From NCBI GenBank assembly GCA_017558115.1, contig JAFYWG010000038.1:1-48516 (forward strand): a DNA stretch of 48,516 nucleotides, read 5' to 3'. The notes below the pieces were generated by a model. It saw only the letters and a program-made list of their open reading frames with translations, did not search any database and was not told the DNA's origin. This DNA is from Alistipes sp. (GTDB lineage: Bacteria; Bacteroidota; Bacteroidia; Bacteroidales; Rikenellaceae). Shown here one piece after another: positions 18,098 to 27,045 of the stretch (position 1 is its first letter; each line of letters opens with the position of its first letter). The translations under genes were made by a program, and so were the position numbers.

Positions 18098-18192
18098 AGG
18101 GAGATTAGGGAGATTAAGGAGTTTAGGGAATTTAGGGAGAGGGTGTGGTATACTCCTCCCTAAACTCCCTAAGTTCCCTAAATTCTCTTATA
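18098..18192. repeat. inverted array of 9-base repeats (TTAGGGARN type)
   Basis: The left arm (18098-18140) has about five units with a strict 9-base period of the form GGGARNTTA; the right arm (18155-18190) has about four units of the complementary TCCCTAANN. The two arms can pair into a long imperfect hairpin with a loop of about 14 bases. It lies about 75 bases upstream of batD. No open frame is supported. Confidence 0.65.
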
Positions 18193-18266
18193 TAGCTTTC
18201 CTCGCTTTATGCAATAAAACGCTTTTCCGAGGCGTTTGAGAAGTATCGGAGAAAAACAAAGTTTGT

Positions 18267-20075
18267 ATGATGAGATTACGTCATTTCCTACTTGTGCTGC
18301 CCCTACTCATGTTGTCGTGGGTGGCATCGGCACAGGTATCATTTACGGTGGATGCCCCAGCGCTAACAGCACTCGGGCAGCCCTTTCGTGTAGCATTCTC
18401 GGTAGATGCGCAGCCCGAAAATGGTAGCTTCGCAGGTCCCTCATTTGCTGACTTCGACATCTTGGCAGGCCCAAGCGTCTCGACGGGACACTCCGTGCAG
18501 TTCATCAACGGCAAGCAGTCGTCGAGCTACAACTGCACCTACACCTATGTGCTCATGCCACGCGAGAGTGGCACATTTACCATAGGCTCGGCATCGATAA
18601 AGGTCGAGGGTAAGACATACACCACAAAGCCACAACTCGTGGAGGTGATAGCCGAGAACGAGAGTGCTGGAGGCTCCGCAGCGTCGAGCACGTCGCCCGA
18701 GACCAGCATAGGCAAGGATGATGTGTTACTACGCCTCAAGGTATCCTCAACGGACCTATACAAGGGTGAGTCGTTGCGTGCCTCACTGGTACTATACACC
18801 CGCGTAACGGTGGAGAACATCGAGAGCCTGACGATGCCGCCATTCGATGGCTTTTGGTCGCAGGAGCTAACCTTCGACAATGCCCCCTCGCGCGAGGAGT
18901 ACAATGGTCGCGTCTACGAGACATATAAGATTACAGAGCTGCTGCTCTCGCCACAGGAGAGTGGCAAGATTGTCATACCCGAGGCGGTGATGAACGTCGG
19001 TGTGCAGGTTGTGGTGCAGGATAAGCGTAGCTACGACCCCATCTTCGGTGGCCGACAGGTGTATCGCATATCGCGAGAGTTGAAGAGTGCACCCGTTACA
19101 ATCAACGTCAAGGAGTTTCCCGCAGGTGCTCCGCAGTCGTTCAATGGCGCGGTGGGTAGCTTCACGCTCAGTAGCACCATGCCCGAGGCAGAGATTGAGG
19201 CAAACAGTGCAGACCAGATTGAGCTAACCCTATCTGGCACGGGTAACCTTAAGTTTATAACAGCGCCACGCATAGCGTTCCCCGAGAGCTTCGAGGTATA
19301 CGACACCAAGGTTGTGGATAACGTCAAGCTCACGACAACAGGCACTACAGGAAGCATAACATATACATACCCCTTCGTAGCGCGCTCGGCGGGTACGTTC
19401 ACCATACCTCGCATCGAGTTCTCGTTCTTCAACCCCGAGACGCAGAGCTACGAGACACTTGCCACAGAGCCCTTCACCCTCGTAGTTAAGGATGATGGCA
19501 GTGGCACGGCGACAACGACACCCTCGTCGAGCTACAACTATGGAGGCCCCATGCGCCAGCTCGACCGCGACATACGCTTCATAAACACGGGTAAGCTCCC
19601 CGCAAAGGCGTTAGCGCCCTTCATCCTCACGCCACTATACTGGTTGGTGATAGTGGTGATGGTGGCACTCGCCATTGTCATCTTCGTAGTGTTGCGCAAG
19701 CGCCTACGCGAGCGTAGTAATACCGTGGCACGCCGCATGCGCCATGCTGATAAGATTGCTGTGCAGCGCCTACGCATGGCCGAGAGATATATGCGCGACG
19801 AGAATCGCCACGCCTTCTACGAGGAGATGCTGCGCGCGATGTGGGGATACATAAGCGACAAGTTCAACATCCCCGTTGCGAGCCTAACGAAGGAGAAGAT
19901 ACGCGAGGAGTTGTATCGTCGCAACGTGGCGGAGACCACAGCAGAGCAGTTCTGCGAGGTTATATCGCGCTCGGAGGAGGCGCAGTATGCACCCTCGGCA
20001 ACGGGCGAGATGGGCGATATATACGCAGAGGCTGTGGAGGTGATTTCTAAGATTGAATCGGCAGTAAAACGTTAA
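18267..20075 (+). CDS. batD: BatD, oxygen-tolerance protein
   Basis: A 602-residue membrane-anchored protein. It has a signal peptide (cleavage after Ala22 in SWVASAQ), a long beta-sandwich extracytoplasmic region typical of BatD, one membrane helix near 447-475 and a basic cytoplasmic tail with a helical domain. BatD works with the BatA/BatB von Willebrand proteins and MoxR ATPase; the set was named for aerotolerance in Bacteroides and is thought to act in the envelope. Either of two adjacent ATG codons (18267, 18270) may be used. batE follows after 3 bases, but the other bat genes are 19 kb away. Confidence 0.9.
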   Translation: MMRLRHFLLVLPLLMLSWVASAQVSFTVDAPALTALGQPFRVAFSVDAQPENGSFAGPSFADFDILAGPSVSTGHSVQFINGKQSSSYNCTYTYVLMPRESGTFTIGSASIKVEGKTYTTKPQLVEVIAENESAGGSAASSTSPETSIGKDDVLLRLKVSSTDLYKGESLRASLVLYTRVTVENIESLTMPPFDGFWSQELTFDNAPSREEYNGRVYETYKITELLLSPQESGKIVIPEAVMNVGVQVVVQDKRSYDPIFGGRQVYRISRELKSAPVTINVKEFPAGAPQSFNGAVGSFTLSSTMPEAEIEANSADQIELTLSGTGNLKFITAPRIAFPESFEVYDTKVVDNVKLTTTGTTGSITYTYPFVARSAGTFTIPRIEFSFFNPETQSYETLATEPFTLVVKDDGSGTATTTPSSSYNYGGPMRQLDRDIRFINTGKLPAKALAPFILTPLYWLVIVVMVALAIVIFVVLRKRLRERSNTVARRMRHADKIAVQRLRMAERYMRDENRHAFYEEMLRAMWGYISDKFNIPVASLTKEKIREELYRRNVAETTAEQFCEVISRSEEAQYAPSATGEMGDIYAEAVEVISKIESAVKR

Positions 20076-20078
20076 GCA

Positions 20079-20900
20079 ATGAGACCTATATATAATATAA
20101 TATGTGCAGCCCTTGTGGCTGTAGTCGTGGCTGTAGTGCCCACACGTAGCCATGCCGCAGATAGCGCAACTACGGCGCGTGCAAGCTGGGATGCCGGCAT
20201 CGAGGCATACAACGCAAGGGAGTATGCCGCGGCAGTTGAGGCCTTCGAGATGGTCGTTACGCTCGAGGAGGCATCGGCAGATGTATACTACAACCTGGCA
20301 AATGCCTACTTCAAGCTCGGACAGCAGAACACGTCGCGACCCTTTGCGGGTGGTGAGCTTGGACGTGCTGTGCTCAACTATGAGCGCGCCCTGAAGCTCG
20401 ACCCTACGCACGATGATGCGCGTTACAACCTCGATATTGCAAAGGACTACACCAACGACACCGAGGCGGTGCCCGAGAGCTTCATCGTGCGCTTGTGGCA
20501 CTCCATGGCGGGGCTTATGACAACAAATGGGTGGGTGATATTCTCGCTCGTAGTGCTGGGCTTGGCGCTCGCAGCGCTATGCACCTATCTCCTTAATGGC
20601 AACGTCGTGGTGCGCAAGGTGGCATTCTTCCTATCGCTCATCTTGGGACTACTCTTCATCCTCGCTACGGCACTCTCGCTAACGCAGAAGGGCGCAGCAG
20701 AGGTGGATAACCGCGCCGTGATACTCGTAAACGATACAACCCCCGTGCATGCCTCTCCAGATAGCGCCTCGAAGGTGATACGCGAGCCCTCGCAGGGTGT
20801 AAGCGTGGAGGTGGAGCGCCGTGAGGGCGACTGGTGTGAGGTGCGCTTCGCCGATGGCGAGAAGGGCTGGGTGCGCAGTGCTAACATAGAGATTATATAG
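20079..20900 (+). CDS. batE: BatE, TPR and SH3-domain membrane protein
   Basis: A 273-residue protein with a signal sequence, two or more TPR units at about residues 30-125 (WDAGIEAYNAREYAAAVEAF, YYNLANAYFKLG, AVLNYERALKLDP), two hydrophobic helices near 150-205, and a C-terminal SH3-like domain (VHASPDSASKVI, GDWCEVRFADGEKGWV). This TPR-TM-TM-SH3 order is that of BatE, the usual partner of BatD. The TPRs are expected to bind other Bat proteins. recR starts 3 bases after its stop. Confidence 0.88.
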   Translation: MRPIYNIICAALVAVVVAVVPTRSHAADSATTARASWDAGIEAYNAREYAAAVEAFEMVVTLEEASADVYYNLANAYFKLGQQNTSRPFAGGELGRAVLNYERALKLDPTHDDARYNLDIAKDYTNDTEAVPESFIVRLWHSMAGLMTTNGWVIFSLVVLGLALAALCTYLLNGNVVVRKVAFFLSLILGLLFILATALSLTQKGAAEVDNRAVILVNDTTPVHASPDSASKVIREPSQGVSVEVERREGDWCEVRFADGEKGWVRSANIEII

Positions 20901-20903
20901 GCT

Positions 20904-21497
20904 ATGTCGAAGCTACTCGATGATGTATGCTCGGAGCTCCAGCGCCTGCCAGGCATAGGCCGCCGTACGGCGCTGCGCCTCGCCATGCACATGCTAAAGA
21001 TGGAGCCCGAGGTTGTGGACTCGCTATCCAATAGCATCGCACGCTTCCGCCACGATATACGCTACTGCAGGGGGTGTAACAACCTCTCGGATGCAGAGCT
21101 ATGCCCCATATGTATGGATGCCAACCGCGACCACTCGACAATATGCGTTGTGGAGCAGGTGGCAGACCTCATGTCTATAGAGAATACGGGTCAGTACCGC
21201 GGCATATACCACGTCTTAGGTGGCGTAATATCGCCTATGCAGGGTGTAGGACCCTCCGACCTAAAGATAGACCTCCTCTGCGACAAACTCCTTGCAGGGG
21301 GCGTTAAAGAGGTGATTATAGCCATCTCCACATCTGTGGAGGGCGAGACAACGCTCTTCTACCTTATGAGCCGCCTTAAGGCCTTCCCCGATGTCAAGGT
21401 TACGACCATAGCGCGAGGCATAGGCTTTGGCGACGAGTTGGAGTATGTGGACGAGCTGACCATCACGCATGCGCTACTTAATCGCCGCGAGATATAG
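20904..21497 (+). CDS. recR: recombination mediator RecR
   Basis: A 197-residue protein of normal length that acts with RecO (and RecF) to load RecA at gapped DNA. The N-terminal helix-hairpin-helix is visible (LQRLPGIGRRTALRLAMH), then a zinc motif (CRGCNN...CPICMD), a Toprim domain from about residue 80 (ICVVEQVADLMSIENTGQY, YHVLGGVISPMQGVGPSDL) and a Walker B-like C-terminal part (GIGFGDELEYVDELT). It is the last gene of the batD-batE-recR unit and is followed by a two-way terminator. Confidence 0.97.
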   Translation: MSKLLDDVCSELQRLPGIGRRTALRLAMHMLKMEPEVVDSLSNSIARFRHDIRYCRGCNNLSDAELCPICMDANRDHSTICVVEQVADLMSIENTGQYRGIYHVLGGVISPMQGVGPSDLKIDLLCDKLLAGGVKEVIIAISTSVEGETTLFYLMSRLKAFPDVKVTTIARGIGFGDELEYVDELTITHALLNRREI

Positions 21498-21542
21498 TGT
21501 TCTCGTGTGATACGAGGAGTCTGCGGCATATCACAAACAAAA

Positions 21543-21589
21543 CCTCCCAAGGCTGTACGTCAAAAGTACTATCCTTGGGAGGCGTTTTG
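21543..21589. terminator. bidirectional terminator between recR and the MscS-type gene
   Basis: A stem of CCTCCCAAGG with CCTTGGGAGG, extended by GTAC pairing (21543-21582), has a T-rich run on each side: CGTTTTGTT on the plus strand and TTTTGTTTG on the minus strand. It serves two convergent genes. Confidence 0.85.
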
Positions 21590-22816
21590 TTATCTGCGTA
21601 GGTCCATCGTTGTGGGGGCCTGGTAGATGCGGATGTCGAAGAGGGGTGCGAGGGCCAAGACGTGAGATACAATCTCGGTCTGCAGGTGCTCGTGGGGAAC
21701 CCATCTAACGTCCGCCGTGAAGAAGTACATCTCGATAGGCAGACCCCACTCCGTGGGCTGCAACTGGCGCACCATAGAGAGCATCTTATGGTTGACGCGG
21801 GGGTGGCCGTCAATGAAGCGATTTAGACATTTAATATATAGGTCTACGTTTGTGAAGCGTACACCCTCAATGCTCTCTGTTGCCACGCCATCCATAAGCT
21901 CGCGTGTAGCTTCGTTGCCACGTAGGCGCTCAATGAGGGCATCGTCGGCAAAGGCGATGCTCGAAATATCGACCTTAATAGAGCGCTTGATACGGCGACC
22001 TCCCGACTCGAACATTGCCTGCCAGTTGTCGAAGGGCTCGCTGATAAGGAGGTATGGGGGTATGGTTTGGAGCGTGTTGTTCCAAGCACGAATCTTGATT
22101 GTGGTGAGCGTAACCTCCTCTACAATGCCGTCGATGCCGCGTGAGGGCATCTCAATCCAATCGCCCACCTTGAGCATGTTATTGAGCGAGAGCTGCACAC
22201 CCGCGATAAGGCCCATGAGGCTATCCTTAAAGATGAACGATATAACCGCTGCTGAGGCACCAAGACCCGTGAGAAGCAGCATGGGCGATCTGTCTAAGAG
22301 TATCGAGATAACGAGTATGAGGCCGATGAGGAATATTATCACATATCCCGTCTGTAGCAGACCACGTATGGGCTTACCCTGCATGCCTGGCTGGCGCTCC
22401 AAGAGCTCGTAGAGGGCCTTTAGGAGTGAGTAGACGAAGAGAAGTCCCGCCAGTACGGTCCATATATCCACGATGTTGTAGAGTGCTCCCTGCAGCCACT
22501 TACCCGTGATGCTTGCAGAGTAGATGATAGATGGAAGGGCAATCTTGAAGATGATGGGCATAAGGATGTAGCCCAGGCGATTCATCACCTTGTCGTCGAA
22601 GATGACCTCATCCCATGTAAACTTCGTGCGGTGCACACCCCAGTGCACAAGGCGCACTACGCCACGGCGCATGAGGGCGTGGATGAGCAACACGCAAAGC
22701 ACGATGCCTATGAGCACCACCCAGCCGTCGATTTTGTCGGCAAGCTCCTGTGTGCAGCCAGCATCTATCAGCAACTTATGTATCCACTTTATCAGATTTG
22801 GTGTCGACATCTCCAT
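21590..22816 (-). CDS. MscS-family mechanosensitive channel
   Basis: A 408-residue inner-membrane protein. Several hydrophobic helices cover residues about 30-190, ending in the MscS pore-type helix (LLTGLGASAAVISFIFKDSLMGLIAG), followed by the beta domain (KVGDWIEMPSRGIDGIVEEVTLTTIKIRAWNNTLQTIPPYLLISEPFDNW) and a cytoplasmic alpha/beta domain. The IVEEV..T.IK.R..N pattern and the length resemble the YbdG/MscM group, which release solutes on osmotic downshock. The start may be the ATG at 22816 or at 22810. It follows the barrel gene by 31 bases. Confidence 0.9.
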   Translation of the reverse strand: MEMSTPNLIKWIHKLLIDAGCTQELADKIDGWVVLIGIVLCVLLIHALMRRGVVRLVHWGVHRTKFTWDEVIFDDKVMNRLGYILMPIIFKIALPSIIYSASITGKWLQGALYNIVDIWTVLAGLLFVYSLLKALYELLERQPGMQGKPIRGLLQTGYVIIFLIGLILVISILLDRSPMLLLTGLGASAAVISFIFKDSLMGLIAGVQLSLNNMLKVGDWIEMPSRGIDGIVEEVTLTTIKIRAWNNTLQTIPPYLLISEPFDNWQAMFESGGRRIKRSIKVDISSIAFADDALIERLRGNEATRELMDGVATESIEGVRFTNVDLYIKCLNRFIDGHPRVNHKMLSMVRQLQPTEWGLPIEMYFFTADVRWVPHEHLQTEIVSHVLALAPLFDIRIYQAPTTMDLRR

Positions 22817-22847
22817 ATCGCGAGGTAGTTTGAATATCCCTTAAATG

Positions 22848-23474
22848 TTAGAATGTGATGCCAATACCGATAAATACGCTCTGGTCGAGGCGCTTACGGT
22901 TGAGGTCCTTCGTGTTGAAGGTGTATGGCTCCTTATACACGGGGCGGGGGTTCATCATATATGCCTGGTAGCCCAGCGTGATGTCGTACTTGAAGCGGCT
23001 CTCGGGCTTCTGGATACGTATGCCGACGCCCGCAGCTCCCGTAGCACCAATGCGCACACCCTCCTTGAAGAGTACGTTAGTACCGAGGTTCAGGAAGTTG
23101 AAGAGGCAGGTCTTACGCTTGCCATAGTAGTAGTGTGCCGTAGCGTAGATGGGCATCGTGGTGTAGTCGTACTGTATCTGCGCACCGAGCTCCATACCCA
23201 CCTTCCAGTGGTTGTTGATGAAGTAGCCGCCATTGAGCAACACGGCGCCGCCAAACTTTGCATGCGCGTTGTATGCACTCACTGGTCTCTCCGAGCCTAC
23301 ACGCATATAGTCGAGCTCGTAGAAGAGGAGGTTGGCGCGACCCGTAGCACCCCACTCCCAGCCTGAGTAGTGGCGTGTCTTACGCTCTATCTCCTCGGGG
23401 GTCTCACGACGCTTAGCCTCGGCTGAGGATAGTGCCACAAGTGCAAAGAGCACTAAAAGTAGTGTTTTCTTCAT
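22848..23474 (-). CDS. small outer-membrane beta-barrel protein
   Basis: A 208-residue protein of unknown function. It has a clear signal peptide (KKTLLLVLFALVALSSAEA) and a mature part of alternating aromatic and polar strands ending in Phe (FIGIGITF), as expected for an eight-strand outer-membrane barrel. Cys in KTCLFNF is a single one and probably unpaired. It lies between galE and the channel gene on the same strand. I recognise no specific family member. Confidence 0.8.
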   Translation of the reverse strand: MKKTLLLVLFALVALSSAEAKRRETPEEIERKTRHYSGWEWGATGRANLLFYELDYMRVGSERPVSAYNAHAKFGGAVLLNGGYFINNHWKVGMELGAQIQYDYTTMPIYATAHYYYGKRKTCLFNFLNLGTNVLFKEGVRIGATGAAGVGIRIQKPESRFKYDITLGYQAYMMNPRPVYKEPYTFNTKDLNRKRLDQSVFIGIGITF

Positions 23475-23530
23475 ATTTAATCTTCTCTATTACCTGATTA
23501 TAACGATAATCTTGGCGCCTTATTGTGCCG

Positions 23531-24553
23531 TTAAATGCCACGCACGTGGCACTCCCATGCCCATGCGGCACGTAGCGTGTCGCGTAGCTCGCGCTCGGCA
23601 TGCCAACCCAATACCTCGTTAGCACGTGTGGTGTCGGCCCATACGGCTGTCACATCACCAGCACGGCGGGGAGCTACCTTATAGTTGAGTTTGAGGGCGT
23701 TAGCCTCCTCGAAGCCGCGCACAAGTTCGAAGACTGATACGGGCTTGCCTGTGCCAACGTTGAACACCTCGTAGCGCTCCGTGTTACGCTCGCGCACCAT
23801 GCGGTCGATGGCGTGGACGTGGGCACGTGCGAGGTCTACGATGTCGATATAGTCGCGCAAGCATGAGCCGTCGGGGGTGGGGTAGTCGTCACCGAAGATG
23901 CTCAAGCACTCGCGGATGCCTGCTGCGGTCTGCGTGATGTAGGGCACGAGGTTGTTCGGAACACCACGTGGCAACTCGCCAATGAGTGCCGAGGGGTGTG
24001 CACCGATGGGGTTGAAGTAGCGCAACGCGATGCCCGAGAGCCCCTCTGTCGCTGCTACCATGTCGCGGAGGATATCCTCGCTCATCTGCTTGGTGTTGCC
24101 ATAGGGCGATGTCGCGGGCTTGCGTGGGGTGAGCTCCGTAACGGGGAGCACATCTGCGTCGCCATAGACGGTAGCCGAGGATGAGAATACGATATTTTTG
24201 CGTCCGTACTCCTTCATCAACTCGAGGATGTTGACCAACGAGATGAGGTTGTTGCGGTAGTACTTCATGGGTTCTGCCACCGACTCACCCACAGCCTTGA
24301 ATGCTGCGAAGTGGATGGCCGAGTCGAAGTCGTAGGCCTCGAAGATGCGGCGCATGGCCTCCTTGTCGCAGCAGTCTGCCTCGACGAAGGTGGGCTCCAC
24401 GCCCGTAATCTTGCGGATGCCCTCGAGGGATGAGGCATCGCTATTTGAGAAGTTGTCGACGATGACAACCTCATATCCTGCATTGATAAGTTCAACGGTG
24501 GTGTGCGAGCCAATATAGCCTGCACCACCAGCTACGAGTACTATCTTGTTCAT
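23531..24553 (-). CDS. galE: UDP-glucose 4-epimerase
   Basis: A 340-residue NAD-dependent epimerase of the extended SDR group, interconverting UDP-glucose and UDP-galactose for galactose use and glycan synthesis. The NAD-binding GGAGYIG is at 9-15; VVIDNFSNS follows; the catalytic Ser-Thr region (FSSSATVYGDAD) and the SPYGNTK Tyr-x-x-x-Lys are near residues 125-155. The ALRYFNPIGAHPS and the DYIDIVDLARAHV sequences are characteristic of GalE itself. A TACCTTTG promoter box lies upstream. Confidence 0.96.
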   Translation of the reverse strand: MNKIVLVAGGAGYIGSHTTVELINAGYEVVIVDNFSNSDASSLEGIRKITGVEPTFVEADCCDKEAMRRIFEAYDFDSAIHFAAFKAVGESVAEPMKYYRNNLISLVNILELMKEYGRKNIVFSSSATVYGDADVLPVTELTPRKPATSPYGNTKQMSEDILRDMVAATEGLSGIALRYFNPIGAHPSALIGELPRGVPNNLVPYITQTAAGIRECLSIFGDDYPTPDGSCLRDYIDIVDLARAHVHAIDRMVRERNTERYEVFNVGTGKPVSVFELVRGFEEANALKLNYKVAPRRAGDVTAVWADTTRANEVLGWHAERELRDTLRAAWAWECHVRGI

Positions 24554-24576
24554 AGAAAAAGTTGTTTTTCAATCTA

Positions 24577-24584
24577 CAAAGGTA
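24577..24584 (-). promoter_or_regulatory. Bacteroidota -7 box for galE
   Basis: TACCTTTG on the minus strand, 23 bases upstream of the galE ATG. A TTTG lies upstream at a slightly short spacing of about 16 bases. Confidence 0.5.
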
Positions 24585-24679
24585 GGAATTTTATCCCAAA
24601 CAAAGGGCTCTTGGTTGGATATTTTTCCTCACGACCCAAAAATCGTGCTCACGAGCGACGAATTATGAAATAATTATAA

Positions 24680-24687
24680 TAACTTTG
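24680..24687 (+). promoter_or_regulatory. Bacteroidota -7 box for aspartate kinase
   Basis: TAACTTTG on the plus strand, 38 bases upstream of the ATG. No TTTG at -33. Confidence 0.4.
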
Positions 24688-24725
24688 TCGGTGTAAATGA
24701 GAATAAAAACATAGTATCAAAGATT

Positions 24726-25979
24726 ATGAAAGTATACAAATTTGGAGGTGCTTCGGTTAAGAACGCGGATGGTGTGCGCAACCTACTCGATATTGTTACG
24801 GGCGAGAAGGAGCTATTCATCATCGTCTCGGCTATGGGTAAGACAACAAATGCCCTCGAGGGTGTCTTTGCCGCAATGCAGCTGGGCGACGAGGCCCTTG
24901 CCTTAAGCCGCATCGACGAGAGCTATGCCTACCACCGCACAATCATCGACGACCTCATGGGTGCCGACATCACCATCGAGCAGGTGGATACACTCTTCGA
25001 GCAGCTGCGCAACATCGTGCGCAACACCATCTACCGCGCCTCGGATGCCGAGTTGTGGTACGACACCATCGTTGCCTTTGGCGAGTTGGTATCTACGACA
25101 ATAATCTCGAACTACCTCAATGGCCACGGCGTGGCAAACCGTTGGGTAGATATGCGTCGTGCCTTCCTCACCGAGCAGCGACATAAGGATGCCAACGTCA
25201 ACCTCGAGGCTACGGCGGTGCGCCTAAAGCGTGAGATTAAGGATAGCGCAGTAAGCGTATTCGTGGGTCAGGGCTTCATAGGTGGTGCTCCCGATGGTAC
25301 AACAACGACACTCGGACGTGAGGGCTCGGACTACTCGGCGGCTATCGTAGCCAACGTGCTCGACGCGGAGTCTATGAGCGTGTGGAAGGATGTGGATGGC
25401 ATTCTGAATGCCGACCCCAAGAAGTTCCCCGATGCCAAGAAGATTGAGCGTCTGAACTACATGGATACCATAGAGATGGCATATAGTGGTGCGCAGATTA
25501 TCCACCCCAAGACCATCAAGCCCCTGCAGCAGAAGAACATACCTCTCTACGTGCGACCCTTTGGTAATAAGCACGCAGCGGGCTCGGTAATCACGGGAGA
25601 TGTGGAGCGTGCCTACGAGCCTATCATGATACACAAGGAGAACCAGGTGTTGCTCAAGCTCCACTCGCGCGACTTGTCGTTCGTGCTCGAGGAGAAGTTC
25701 GCACGCCTCTTTACCACCTTCGACAGCCACCGCATACGCATAAACCTCGTGCACAACTCGGCGGTAGACCTACACATCGCCGTGGATGCATCGTGGCATA
25801 TAGACGAGGCTATATCGGAGTTGATGGCAGATGGCTTCGACGTGGAGAAGCAGGAGGATGTGGTGCTCGTGACCATACGCTACTACAACGACAAGTTGTA
25901 TCGCGAGTACGCCTTCGACGAGCGCATCATCATCAAGCAGACCACGCCCCACTCATTGCGTTTTGTACGTACTAAATAA
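24726..25979 (+). CDS. lysC: aspartate kinase
   Basis: A 417-residue monofunctional aspartokinase that phosphorylates aspartate at the head of the lysine, threonine and methionine pathway. The ATP/aspartate-binding signature KFGGASVK is at residues 5-12; GQGFIGGAPDGTTTTLGREGSDYSAA and WKDVDGILNADPK are typical of the kinase domain. The regulatory C-terminus (about 300-417) contains ACT-like sequence. The exact isozyme (lysC, thrA-like) cannot be fixed. The next gene starts within 2 bases of the stop. Confidence 0.92.
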   Translation: MKVYKFGGASVKNADGVRNLLDIVTGEKELFIIVSAMGKTTNALEGVFAAMQLGDEALALSRIDESYAYHRTIIDDLMGADITIEQVDTLFEQLRNIVRNTIYRASDAELWYDTIVAFGELVSTTIISNYLNGHGVANRWVDMRRAFLTEQRHKDANVNLEATAVRLKREIKDSAVSVFVGQGFIGGAPDGTTTTLGREGSDYSAAIVANVLDAESMSVWKDVDGILNADPKKFPDAKKIERLNYMDTIEMAYSGAQIIHPKTIKPLQQKNIPLYVRPFGNKHAAGSVITGDVERAYEPIMIHKENQVLLKLHSRDLSFVLEEKFARLFTTFDSHRIRINLVHNSAVDLHIAVDASWHIDEAISELMADGFDVEKQEDVVLVTIRYYNDKLYREYAFDERIIIKQTTPHSLRFVRTK

Positions 25980-25980
25980 T

Positions 25981-26889
25981 ATGTGTTGGAGTATGAGAAA
26001 GTTTTTTGGTACACTATGTTTGGCGCTCGCCCTCTATGGCAGTGCCAATGCGCAGTTGCTCTACAAGATTTCGGGCAACGGCCTCAAGGAGGCATCCTAT
26101 GTCGTTGGTACTTACCACCTTGCACCAGCATCGTTTGCCGATGAGATTAGGGGCATGAAGGAGGCCTTCGCCTCGGTGGAGCAGGTATACGGCGAGGTGG
26201 ATATGCTCTCGGAGCAGGCGGCTCAGATGAAGATGATGCAGGCGATGATGCTCCCCGAGGGCAAGTATATCGACGACATGTTCACGGCCGAGGAGATGGA
26301 GCGCATAAATGCCTATGTGCGTCAGGCGATGGGCATGGAGCTCACATCGCCCATGCTACGCGAGCAGTTGGGTAGGATGCGACCCTCGGTGCTGGCCATG
26401 CAGCTCACACTGCTTGAGTTTATGAAGGTTACGCCCAACTTCAACCCTAACGACCTTATAGACAGCCACTTCCAAAAGGAGGCGCGCAAGCGCGGCTTGG
26501 CCGTGGGAGGCTTCGAGACTGTGGAGTTTCAGATGGAGTTGCTCTATGGCGAGACTACCGACGAAGAGGAGCGCAAGGCGTTGCTGAAGGTGGTGGATGA
26601 CAAGGAGGCTTTGCTCGCGGAGATGAAGGCGATGACCGAGGCATACTTCTCGTTCGACATGAAGGGCATACACGCGCTCACGGAGAAGAGCGTAACAACG
26701 GGTGAGATGACACCCGAGGAGTTCGCCGAGATGATTACCGACCGCAACCGCCGATGGGTAGAGGCCATGCCCGCAATCATGGAGGATAAGCCCACGCTCT
26801 TTGTCGTTGGCGCAGGTCACCTCCCTGGCGATGAGGGTGTCATAGAATTACTAAAGACTGCAGGCTACAAAGTTAAGGCGGTGAAATAG
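25981..26889 (+). CDS. TraB/GumN family protein, secreted
   Basis: A 302-residue protein with a signal peptide (MRKFFGTLCLALALYGSANAQ). The TraB/GumN fold is shown by the N-terminal SYVVGTYHLAP and the C-terminal FVVGAGHLPGDEGVIELLKTAGYKV, with Gly-Thr/Ala-x-His pairs thought to form a metal site, as in the TIKI proteases. The real substrate is unknown in bacteria. The start is ATG at 25981 or 25993; the latter gives a cleaner signal peptide and has GGAG just before it. It lies 1 base after the aspartate kinase stop and may be translationally coupled to it. Confidence 0.82.
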   Translation: MCWSMRKFFGTLCLALALYGSANAQLLYKISGNGLKEASYVVGTYHLAPASFADEIRGMKEAFASVEQVYGEVDMLSEQAAQMKMMQAMMLPEGKYIDDMFTAEEMERINAYVRQAMGMELTSPMLREQLGRMRPSVLAMQLTLLEFMKVTPNFNPNDLIDSHFQKEARKRGLAVGGFETVEFQMELLYGETTDEEERKALLKVVDDKEALLAEMKAMTEAYFSFDMKGIHALTEKSVTTGEMTPEEFAEMITDRNRRWVEAMPAIMEDKPTLFVVGAGHLPGDEGVIELLKTAGYKVKAVK

Positions 26890-27030
26890 GGGATAGGGAA
26901 GCAAGGGACTTAAGGGACGAAAGAGACGAAAGGGACCAAAGGGACGATAGGGATGGCTCGGACATTTCTGTTGATAGCGACTTCCCTTTCGTCTCTTTGG
27001 TCTCTTTTGTCTCTTTTGTCTCTTTGGAAA
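26890..27030. repeat. inverted array of 9-base repeats (AAAGRGACN type)
   Basis: The left arm (about 26900-26954) carries about five units of GRGACNAAA with a 9-base period; the right arm (26983-27028) carries five units of TTTNGTCTC. A loop of about 30 bases lies between them. It stands between convergent genes and could form a long hairpin that stops transcription in both directions. The open frames across it are Lys-Glu-Thr repeats and look like artefacts. Confidence 0.65.
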
Positions 27031-27045
27031 TATCCCCCCTCCCTT

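Noticed and set aside
17771..18192. CRISPR array
   Set aside because: The repeats are palindromic units 128 bases apart, not short identical repeats with unique spacers, and there are no cas genes in the window.
22845..23366. Open frame of 173 codons opposite the outer-membrane barrel gene
   Set aside because: The minus-strand frame has a signal peptide and a barrel-type C-terminus; this one has neither and no family features.
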